The notes beneath the pieces are model-generated. The model was given only the letters and a program-made list of their open reading frames with translations. It was not told where the DNA came from and ran no database searches. Below are positions 1 to 8,245 of a stretch of DNA of 64,000 nt, in pieces; position 1 is the stretch's first letter, and each line of letters opens with the position of its first letter. The DNA lies in contig CP093829.1 in assembly GCA_033063855.1 (NCBI GenBank), positions 9,682,243 to 9,746,242 of the forward strand. The letters run 5' to 3'. A program made the position numbers and the translations under genes. This DNA comes from Smittia aterrima (lineage: Eukaryota; Arthropoda; Insecta; Diptera; Chironomidae).

Positions 1-1
1 C

Positions 2-397
2 TTATGCAACTGGGATGTGGGCAGCTGAAGGTTGGAAACCGTTCTCATCAGCGATGTAGTTGACGGTGTAGGTTTGTCCATCATCTCCGACGAACGAGAA
101 TGATCCAGTGACTGAGAGGGCTTCAGTTTCAGTTCCAGCGTTCTTGAGGACTGCGGATTCTTCACGTTTTTGTCCGTCGCTTTGTTCGAAGCTGTTTTTT
201 TTTGAATTAGAAGAATTCTTTTAATTTTCTTTTTCACTTTTCTTCAAAACTTTTTATTAAACTTACGCAAATTTGTATCCATCAATTCCAATGTTCTCGA
301 AGTCGTTCTTGAGGATTTGAACGTCCTGTGGAGCTTGTCCTTGTGGAGCGGCCAATGAGGCGACGATGACGGCAGCGAAGATGATGAGGAATTTCAT
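2..397 (-). CDS. RR-1 cuticle protein 1
   Basis: Secreted chitin-binding cuticle protein of the CPR family (Rebers-Riddiford RR-1, Pfam chitin_bind_4), a structural part of soft cuticle. Exons are 397-267 and 191-2; the 75-bp intron has GTAAG/CAG ends and splits an Ala codon (GC|C). The product is 106 aa. Residues 1-17 form a signal peptide (MKFLIIFAAVIVASLAA). The R&R core covers about residues 44-104, with TGSFSFVGDDGQTYTVNY at 72-89 and ADENGFQP at 91-98, close to the RR-1 consensus. The ATG follows AAA and lies 91 nt after a TATA box. It is most like the next gene, so a recent tandem duplicate. The stop codon is 2 bp from the window edge, so the 3' UTR is not seen. The family call is firm; the stage and tissue of expression are unknown. 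Confidence 0.94.
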
Positions 398-480
398 TTT
401 GAATTATTTGTGAGGTTTGTAAGATCTTTCTTGTAAGACTTGTGAGATTACTGTGATGATAATGCAACTGCCGTTTGTCG

Positions 481-488
481 CTTTTATA
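481..488 (-). promoter_or_regulatory. TATA box of cuticle gene 1
   Basis: TATAAAAG on the minus strand, 91 nt before the ATG. A CACAGT initiator-like stretch lies about 30 nt downstream, near 450-456. Confidence 0.75.
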
Positions 489-676
489 GTTGAATTGCCA
501 AAGATTTTTTTTTTCGGCGGTTCCTCTATGTGCAGAAATCAATACAAAGTCATAATAATAATACGAGACGACACTCGCTCTTCTCTACAATACATCCCAG
601 AAATACGATAATTAATCTCTACGCTTCTTACTTCCATCTAAGCAAGTGTGATGGTGTTTAAATGTTATCTTGCTCT

Positions 677-1170
677 TTATTTAGTCAGAGGCTTGTCAAG
701 GTTCACCATTCGCTGACGCATCGCTTCGGGGATTTCCAATTGTTCCAAGCCCTGGACAATTTTAGTTTCCATAATGAAACCAACTGAGCTTTTGATGGAA
801 CGAATTGCAATCGCTGCGAGTGTCATTGAAACATCAAAAGCTTATCTGGATCAAAAGAAAGAAGAAAAAGCTCTCTCGAAGGAGAAGGAGAGTCTTGAAC
901 AATTTCACGCCGACAATCATGCTTTCCGAATAGGTCAACTAGACGAGACAATACCGCGAAGCACAAAAAAAATTACAAAATGTTAGTGGAAGAAGACGAG
1001 ACGAAGAGCTGACAATGACGAAAACACGTTTAAGCTTTAGGCGTCTTCATGCAAATGCTATTTCTAAATCAAATCGAACTCTTTGTTGCTCGACAAAAAG
1101 TCAAAACAGTTTACATCTTCCCGATAATTTCTAGATTATTTCGTGAACGACAACTTCCGCTGAATAAAAA
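677..1170 (+). pseudogene. Possible frameshifted coiled-coil relic (unrecognised)
   Basis: This spacer between cuticle genes 1 and 2 shows coding-like sequence that I do not recognise. On the plus strand a frame from ATG 774 to 986 encodes 70 aa rich in K/E (for example AYLDQKKEEKALSKEKESLE), typical of a coiled coil. Shortly before its stop the +1 frame opens (943-1131) with similar character (RQYREAQKKLQ, then basic residues), as if one base had been gained or lost near 940-950. An AATAAA lies at about 1165. On the minus strand a 31-aa frame (ATG 772 to stop 677) ends in an overlapping AATAAA, so the coding strand is itself uncertain. This could be a gene relic, a retrocopy or chance. Confidence 0.22.
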
Positions 1171-1273
1171 ATTCGCTTTTTAATGTTTTCAGGGTAAAAT
1201 CGACTTCGATTTATTTTTTGGAGGAAATTATCTACACAAAGGAATCGTGGGGAGATGGGAATAGTAAAACTAT

Positions 1274-1658
1274 TTATGCCTCTGGAGCGACGGGAAGATG
1301 AGGTGCTGATGGTTGGAAACCATTCTCGTCAGCGACGTAGGTGACTGTGTAAGTTTGTCCATCATCACCGACGAACGAGAATGATCCAGTGACGGAGATT
1401 GACTCGTTCTCTGATCCCAAGTTGTTTACAACTGCAGTCTCTTCACGTTTCTGTCCATCATCTTGCTCGAAACTAAAGCAAAGAAATATTTTTTTATTAG
1501 AAAATTTCAAAGCAAAAGAGAAAAGAAAGTTCTTACGCAAATTTGTATCCATCAATTCCAATGTTGTCGAATTCGTTTCTGAGGATTTGAACATCTTGTG
1601 GCGCTGGGGCGGCCAAGGCAGCGACGATGACAAATGCGAACACAATAAGGAATTTCAT
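1274..1658 (-). CDS. RR-1 cuticle protein 2
   Basis: Secreted RR-1 chitin-binding cuticle protein, 106 aa. Exons are 1658-1537 and 1472-1274; the 64-bp GT-AG intron splits Ala41 (GC|T). The signal peptide is about residues 1-17 (MKFLIVFAFVIVAALAA). The R&R core has TGSFSFVGDDGQTYTVTY and VADENGFQPSAPHLPVAP, the complete RR-1 tail. The minus-strand frame also stays open through the intron, so a naive single-exon model would insert foreign residues; the conserved splice position in the neighbours argues for the two-exon model. A polyadenylation signal AATAAA is the complement of 1210-1215. It is most like gene 1. Confidence 0.95.
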
Positions 1659-1730
1659 TTTGGCTGATATCGGTTGTTTTTGTTACAAACTGAAGAAAGA
1701 CTGTGAATGGCGCTTCTTTACGACCGATCG

Positions 1731-1738
1731 CTTTTATA
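1731..1738 (-). promoter_or_regulatory. TATA box of cuticle gene 2
   Basis: TATAAAAG on the minus strand, 80 nt before the ATG, identical to the box of gene 1. Confidence 0.75.
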
Positions 1739-2047
1739 CTCCGCAAGAATTAATCATATGCAGACATTGCCAAAAGAGCGATAAAATGTTAACAAGAATA
1801 TCGAACAGAGCCTGACATTTACAATCCGATTTAGTTTTGGGCAGAGACCGATTACGTTTATCGTCCAACAAAATTTACATTCGGAGTATGGCCCTGGTGA
1901 GGTTTGATCACGGCGCGTGTGTGTGATTATTGTCACATCGAGAGAGATGTTGATACAATTTAGGGAAATTAGAATTGAAAGAAAGTTCTTTTTTAAAAAT
2001 GATAAACAAATTTTTATTCGTCAAGAGTTGTTCCGTTGTGAAAGCGT

Positions 2048-2422
2048 TTAAACGACTGGGGCGACTGGCAAGTGAACTCCAGTTGGTTGGAAACCGTTCT
2101 CGTCAGCGATGTAAGTGACAGTGTAGGTTTGTCCATCTTCAGCAGTGAAAGAGAATGATCCCTTAACAGCAATTGACTCGTTCTCGGCTCCAACGTTCTT
2201 AACCTCTCCGGTTTCCTCGCGCTTTTGTCCGTCAGTTTGTTCGAATCTAATTAAAAAGAACTTTTAGTTTTCTTTCACTCTTTTCACTTTCACAAGAACT
2301 CACCCGAAGCTGTAGGTGTTTCCATCGTTGACGAAGTCATTCTTCAAGAGAGTGACATCAGCGGTTGGTGGAGCGGCCATGGCGGCGACGAGGCAGAGTG
2401 CGAAGACGATGAGATATTTCAT
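2048..2422 (-). CDS. RR-1 cuticle protein 3
   Basis: Secreted RR-1 chitin-binding cuticle protein, 105 aa. Exons are 2422-2304 and 2246-2048; the 57-bp intron (GTGAGT...TAG) splits a Gly codon (GG|A) at the position where the sister genes have Ala. The signal peptide is about residues 1-17 (MKYLIVFALCLVAAMAA). The core reads KGSFSFTAEDGQTYTVTY, then ADENGFQPTGVHLPVAP, an almost perfect RR-1 consensus. AATAAA is the complement of 2013-2018. It is the last of three minus-strand copies, and about 700 bp of spacer separates it from the plus-strand set. Confidence 0.95.
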
Positions 2423-2491
2423 TTTGATGCTGAGTTGAGTTTCTGGCGATAGAAATTTCTAAACTGATGACAAAAAATTCTTCGCACAACT

Positions 2492-2499
2492 CTTTTATA
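2492..2499 (-). promoter_or_regulatory. TATA box of cuticle gene 3
   Basis: TATAAAAG on the minus strand, 77 nt before the ATG. Confidence 0.75.
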
Positions 2500-3124
2500 T
2501 CACGCAGAAATTCTCTAAACAACAACTTGTCCAAAAATGAAATGCGAAAAAAGTTCTGAGTGAAACCAGTGGAACAACATTTTTGAGTTCAACGGCAATC
2601 TCTAAAATCGCTTTCAGATCTTCCTTCGCTCATCATCTGACATTTGAATTCCTGTTTTAGGAAAGTGATTGAGATCATCGCAGAAATCTTCGTTCGGAGC
2701 TTTCTCACACTTTCATTGAAAGCTCATTATGCATTTCATTCGAAGCGAAAGTCGTTTAGAACTTTATTTTAAATATTCATAAAACGCCGGGCAGAAAAGT
2801 AAAATTAAAATTCATTAAAACCGGTTCGTCGATCATTGATGATGAATCTTTGTGTTTGTAGACGAATCTTCCTAAGCGTGAAGCATCATCATCATCTTAT
2901 TCTAAGATCCGCGTATCGAAATCGAAAGTAAAATATTTGTCGACACGGAAAGTGAATCGAGCGAGAAATTCGGTCATCGCTTGACTCGACTGCGCAGCAA
3001 ATCAACAAAAAGCAAACGAACTGCGTTTGTGTTGAGAGTTGTGACTTAAACGAGAAGATTCTCAACTTTTCGAAGTTGTAACATTCATCAGTTCCCTCGA
3101 TCAAGTCGCGAATAATAATTTACG
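2500..3124. other. Intergenic spacer, head-to-head promoters
   Basis: About 600 bp between the divergent cuticle genes 3 and 4. The open frame at 2892-3104 on the minus strand has no family features and is taken as chance. An initiator-like TCAGTT near 3089 could be the start site of gene 4, and no TATA box is seen for that gene. Confidence 0.5.
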
Positions 3125-3484
3125 ATGAAAGGATTTTTAATTTTACTTTTTGTGAGCGTCGCTCTTGCTTTTCCGCTTGAAGACAACAAACTCCAACCGG
3201 AGGTTATCAAAAGCGAGTACGTGAACAACGGCGACAAAGGATACAATTTTGCGTGAGTAGATTAACTTCTCATTCATCATTGAAGCTCTAAATGGATTTC
3301 CTGATAACTCAAAAACAGCGTCGAGACTTCGGATGGCTCGAAACGAGAAGAAACTGGTGATTTTCGATACGTAGGCGGCTTAGCGGTCCGAGGCTCTTAC
3401 GAGTTCGTTGATGAAGACGGCAAGATCCACAAAGTCAATTATGTTGCAGATGAAAAAGGTTTCCGGCCAGAGATAGTCGATTAA
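3125..3484 (+). CDS. Divergent RR-1-like cuticle protein 4
   Basis: Secreted R&R cuticle protein, 97 aa, the most divergent of the cluster. Exons are 3125-3252 and 3319-3484; the 66-bp GT-AG intron splits Ala43 (GC|C), as in the sisters. The signal peptide is about residues 1-16 (MKGFLILLFVSVALAF). Then come YNFAVETSDGSKREE, RGSYEFVDEDGKIHKVNY and VADEKGFRPEIVD. The protein stops right after the GFRP motif, so the usual HLP tail is absent. It also lacks a TATA box, so its expression may differ from that of the sisters. AATAAA is at 3532-3537, 48 nt after the stop. The frame and splice sites are clear. Confidence 0.92.
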
Positions 3485-3539
3485 GTCGAAAAACGGCGAC
3501 GACGATGAATAATAACAAAGTTAATGAATCCAATAAAGT

Positions 3540-4684
3540 TTTTTTTGTTTCGATCCGTTCGCCAAGGGTCCAACACCAATAAAAGAAGCGTCAATATCAA
3601 GCCGATTACCCGATCAAGTCATTGACAATGACCTTTCCGCGACGATTCATTCAAAGACTCGCCGAAGACTCAGAGCATTGTCTTTTTCAGATGTTTAGCA
3701 TGTCGGATTGCTCCGAACGACAGCAGCAGTGGCTTTAGTTTCTTTCGAACTCATCGTTGAATTTTAAATCGTTTGCTACGTTTCTTAAAAAGTCCGTTTG
3801 TGTGTTTTCGAGAGCTGAAAAGCTATTTTCAAGGCTCACGCCTCATCATTGTGAGAAAATCGAGAAACCGGTTGATTAACGAAAATAGTTTCGACTCAAG
3901 AAAACTTGTTTGGTTCTCTCCGATAGAAGACTTGCAGAAATTTCTACGACAAAGCTCGAGAACTTTTTTTTTGTGTTAAGCCGATGACATTTTTAGAAAT
4001 CAAAAGACGAAGAAGCTTAAGTGCATTCCACTTCGAATTAAGACGACGACGATAAAACATTTCGTCAACTCTTCTCGCCGAAATGAAATTTGCATCGTTT
4101 GAAATTCAAATTCGAATTGATCCGAGGCGTGCAAACAAAAGACTTCGCCAATCAAGACATTTACCTCCTTCAACTTTTTGCGGCTTAAGATTATCGACAC
4201 ACTGACCTATGGCAACTCGTCAATTCAAAAATCTCTCGCGTGGCTAACGCGTTGAAATCAAAAGAAGGAAGAAATAAGTTTGAGGTGTCAAAAAGTGCAA
4301 GTCACATGGGCGAATCGATTGCATTGAGGAGAAATGCCTTCGTTTGGGGCTTTCGCGAGAGCCTTGAAACATTTATGATAATTTTTTGGCAATCGTTTGC
4401 GACACTTCATTGATTTCGATCGGAGCGGAGTCATTGACGGACGCTTTGAAAATTTTCTTTGAGATAAACGTCGAAAATATGTAAATTACATCAACGAGAG
4501 ATGGAGTTATGTGCTCGAGGCTCTAGACCGACGTTCAGCATGCTTTTATGTCGATTTCTTTTATTTTATTTCTTTTTTGTTTGTTGATGTTGTAAATTTA
4601 TATTTGGTTCGGGCAAATGACATTTCGAACATTGTCTTAGAGCCGCCAAACAACACGAAGAAGGTTCGATAGCCGTCCCGGTGA
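3540..4684. other. Intergenic, nothing recognised
   Basis: About 1.1 kb between cuticle genes 4 and 5. Short chance frames occur on both strands (for example 3773-3979), but no splice-linked exons, repeats or RNA genes were seen. Confidence 0.5.
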
Positions 4685-4691
4685 TATATAA
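4685..4691 (+). promoter_or_regulatory. TATA box of cuticle gene 5
   Basis: TATATAA, 94 nt before the ATG. A TCAGTCAGT initiator-like sequence lies about 28 nt downstream, near 4713. Confidence 0.78.
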
Positions 4692-4778
4692 GCTCATATC
4701 TCTTCAGTCTAATCAGTCAGTGCAGTTCAAATCTTTCGATAGCGTGTTCAACAAAAAAATAAATCCAAAAAACCAAAA

Positions 4779-5242
4779 ATGAAATTCCTCGTAGTTTTCG
4801 CTTTAATTGTCGCCTCAACTTTGGCCGCTCCACCACGTCCAGCAACTTTGAAGCATGCAGCTCGTCCAGCTAGACAAGACGACTCTGGCAGCGCTCAAAT
4901 CCTCAAGTACGAGAATGACAACATTGGATTGGACTCTTATAACTTTGCGTAAGTAATCGGATGTTCTCTGTGATGACTTCAATGTCAATTCGAATTTAAA
5001 GTTCATTCGCATCCTGCTCAAGATTTTAATAAATCATTTCTCTCTCTTTCAGTTACGAAACCAGCGACGGAATCTCTCGCCAGGAATCAGCTGTCGTCAA
5101 CAACTTCGGAGGAGAAGCTGAAGAGCTCGCAGTCCGTGGATCATACTCTTTCACTGGTGATGATGGACAAGTCTACACAGTCAACTACATCGCCGACAAG
5201 AATGGTTTCCAAGCAACCGGAGATCATTTGCCAGTTGCATAG
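4779..5242 (+). CDS. RR-1 cuticle protein 5
   Basis: Secreted RR-1 chitin-binding cuticle protein, 119 aa, the longest of the six. Exons are 4779-4948 and 5053-5242; the 104-bp GT-AG intron splits Ala57 (GC|T). The signal peptide is about residues 1-17 (MKFLVVFALIVASTLAA). A basic spacer at about 18-38 (PPRPATLKHAARPARQD) is not found in the sister genes and explains the extra length. ILKYENDNIGL matches gene 6. The core has VRGSYSFTGDDGQVYTVNY and ADKNGFQATGDHLPVA, with the usual Glu of ADENGFQ replaced by Lys and Pro by Ala. AATAAA is at 5336-5341, with a second at about 5398. Confidence 0.95.
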
Positions 5243-5344
5243 ATAATCTAGTTGTTAAATCAATCTGTTAATGCTTTCCTAAGCTCTCTTACCACCTTTT
5301 CTTTTTCTACCTAAGCCGCTTGTAAATATAATTGAAATAAAAGC

Positions 5345-6396
5345 TATGACTGTTGTACAAAGAAGAACATTGTTCATCGCCGAATGCCAAATCGTTTAAT
5401 AAAATCACTTTAAAGACGATCCGTCTCTGAATATGCAAAATATTGAGTTATTAAATTTTATCACCACCTACGATGTCAATTCAGTAACTTAACTGTCCAT
5501 GAAAAGTTGAGTCGTTTGGTCATAGACAGAAGCTCTCAATCAAAATTCAAAATGTTGCAACGAAACGATAACGATCGAAGAAGATCGATGCGACTGCGTC
5601 ATTGAACGTGAAACCTTTCACAAAACAAACTTGACGCTCAACATTGTATTCATGCGTCGCCTGAATTCACTTTGCATTCTCAACACAAATGCCTCCTTGA
5701 ACTCGACTTGATTCAATTCGATAAGCCCTCTGAAACCTGCTTCACATTCATTTGAATTCTTGTCGCGATCTTTTTTTTTGAAAGCATCTCCAGCGAACCT
5801 TGAATCAGCTCGCATCGTAATGTCCTTAGATTACATCCCATCATCAGCTGCTCAGTGAAAGTGAAAGGTTATCAAAGGTCGTGGATGGGACGATACTCTT
5901 CTTAACCTACTTCTCTCTAAAGTTAAATCAAATCGTCATATTAAAGCGTTTTTGTCTCGACGCTGTCGCAGTTTGATTAATTTGCTTGACGTGTTAAGAA
6001 GAAGCTCAAACTGTGAAGATCACCATGGACACGAAAAAAATGATTTTTATTGGAAGAAATTCGTCTTGATTCCTTCTTTTGCAACACACAAACTCAATCG
6101 CGACATTTAATCCCGGACAATAAGAAAAGATGATGAATCGAGACATAATCGCAAGTCGTCGATGTATGCACATTAATGTTTAAAAGTATTTTCATTACTC
6201 CTCTTTCTGATTCAACAAGCTTCTCTTTTTTTTCGGTCAATCGTCTTCGCATCGAACAGAGCACACACCAAGAGCTACAAAGAGAGTGTCTTGCGATGCT
6301 TCTTATTCATCTTCCAATTATGAAATTGAGCAAGGAGCAAGGTTTTTCGTTGTACTGAGGGTATGGACTTGCTTGAGTGTGCTCGCATGCTCCTTG
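5345..6396. other. Intergenic, nothing recognised
   Basis: About 1.05 kb between cuticle genes 5 and 6. No coding exon, repeat or RNA gene was recognised; the frames at 5618-5815 (minus) and 6176-6358 (plus) show no family features. Confidence 0.5.
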
Positions 6397-6404
6397 TATA
6401 AATA
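6397..6404 (+). promoter_or_regulatory. TATA box of cuticle gene 6
   Basis: TATAAATA, 86 nt before the ATG. A TTCAGT initiator lies about 33 nt downstream, at 6429-6434. Confidence 0.8.
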
Positions 6405-6482
6405 GTCGATGCCGGCGAGTAAACTTCATTCAGTACAATTTGTAACTTTCTGCTAAGTAAACACAGCAAATCTCAATTCATC

Positions 6483-6858
6483 ATGAAATTCCTCATTGCA
6501 TTCGCTGCCGTCGTCGCTGTCTGCCTCGCCGCTCCTTTGGATAGCTCAAAGGATGCTCAGATCCTTAAATACGAGAACGACAACATTGGACTTGGAGGAT
6601 ATTCTTATGCGTAAGTTAAAACTTTTCTTGAAATTGAATTTTAAAACTAACAATTTAAATTTCTTCAGTTACGAAACCAGCGACGGAGTTTCTCGTTCAG
6701 AGCAAGCTGAGTTGAAGAACCAAGGAACTGATCAAGAAGTTATGGTCGTCCGTGGAACCATCAGATGGATCGCCGCTGATGGACAAGAATACACTTTGAA
6801 CTACATTGCTGACGAGAACGGTTTCCAACCTCAAGGCGACCATCTCCCAAAAGCCTAA
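6483..6858 (+). CDS. RR-1 cuticle protein 6
   Basis: Secreted RR-1 chitin-binding cuticle protein, 105 aa. Exons are 6483-6610 and 6669-6858; the 58-bp GT-AG intron splits Ala43 (GC|T). The frame remains open across the intron from an upstream point, which would give a false single-exon protein. The signal peptide is about residues 1-18 (MKFLIAFAAVVAVCLAAP). ILKYENDNIGLGGYSYA and YETSDGVSR are shared with gene 5. The core RGTIRWIAADGQEYTLNY has Ile and Trp where the consensus has alternating aromatics (YSY/FSF), a possible change of the chitin-contact face. The tail is ADENGFQPQGDHLPKA. AATAAA is at about 6952. Confidence 0.95.
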
Positions 6859-6959
6859 GTCAATCATTGAAAGTAGATTAAGCAATGCACTGAAGCCATC
6901 TCTACACAAAAATCAAGTCATTCATCATAAAATATTTTCGAGATACAAAGAAATAAAAA

Positions 6960-8245
6960 ATCAAATTTAAACGAAACTCATTTACTTTCAATAACCAAAA
7001 TCAATTTATTTCATTGATCAAAAAGAGTTTTGCCCACTTGAGAGATTTCGCAATGACTTTCAGTTTTATTTCGCGATAATCACAAGAATCATCAAGAAAT
7101 AACTGTGAAATTAGTAACCTCAACTGAAACTGAAATTATCGCTTTAAAGTTTTGCGCTTCTTCTCGTCATCTTCGTAAAAAAGTTTATGGTCGTGATTAA
7201 CGACAGACGTTGTTGCATAACAATCAAGATAAAGACGAAATTGACCTTCACTCGCATAAGTTTCTTTTCTCTCTCTCTATCTTCGTTGCAAGTGGTTTAT
7301 GGTTCATTTTCAGTTCCGCTGGGAAGGTGAATGTTTAGTGGATTAGCATGAAGAGTTTTAACATTGAAAAATCCCACGTAGCACTAAATCATGAAGTTGT
7401 CAGATACTTGAAGGGTCAGTTGTTTAAAGGCGATTAAATAAAATGAGGAAGCTGAGGAGATTCAACTTCAATCATTGCAGAACGTTGACTTGTAAATTTT
7501 TTATCAAAACTAAAAGCTCTTAAATGTTCAAAAATTTAAAACTCAAATATTTAATTATTCTTGTTAGTCAATTGTTGTTCAATTGATTTAGATAAAAATT
7601 GAATAAAACTTAATTTTACTTTGAAAGCTCAATTGAACCTAAAAGCTCTCGAAAAAGCTTTCTGAGCAACTGAGCTTTTAACAAAGCTTCAAAGAAGCTT
7701 TGAAAATATATTTTGATAGAAAAGTATTTGTCAGTTGAATAAGCTTTAAAATATCTTTTCTTTTCTCCCATCGAGTCTTTCCAAAATGTTACCAATCCAA
7801 AACAAAATTTCTTGTTCTTGAAATTCGATGCGTGATTAGCTCACAACAATCGAAAAGCATTTTGACTTTTCCAGAACTTTACATTTCACATTTGAAGTAT
7901 CAAATGTTTCGCGCCATGTTTGTTTGCTCGCAAGAAGAGGCAACGCTCGTTTTCATTTTACTAACAAACGGACAGCCACGCGAGGCAGTTAATTATTTTC
8001 GCGGTAATCGTCTTCAAATGCCTTCGCAAAGATAGTCTCACTTTCGTTCTCGTTGGAGGCGCACAGCATTTGATCGGCCGCCGCGTTTAGTTGTGAATTT
8101 TCAAAATAAATAAATTTATAGGAACTTGCGAGCAAATATTTTGATCACGAGTGATCGCAAATTTATATTTTCAAGAATTTTTAAAAACTTCAAGGAAAGG
8201 AAATTTGAAAAGTGAAAAAGTTTGTTGAGGTTAATTTAATTCAAG
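6960..8245. other. Intergenic, AGCTTT-rich stretch near 7620-7750
   Basis: About 1.3 kb without a gene. Around 7620-7750 the word AAGCTTT or AGCTTT recurs many times. One pair forms a small hairpin (CAAAGCTTC, 3-nt loop, GAAGCTTTG, near 7682-7705). No exon is recognised. Confidence 0.45.
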
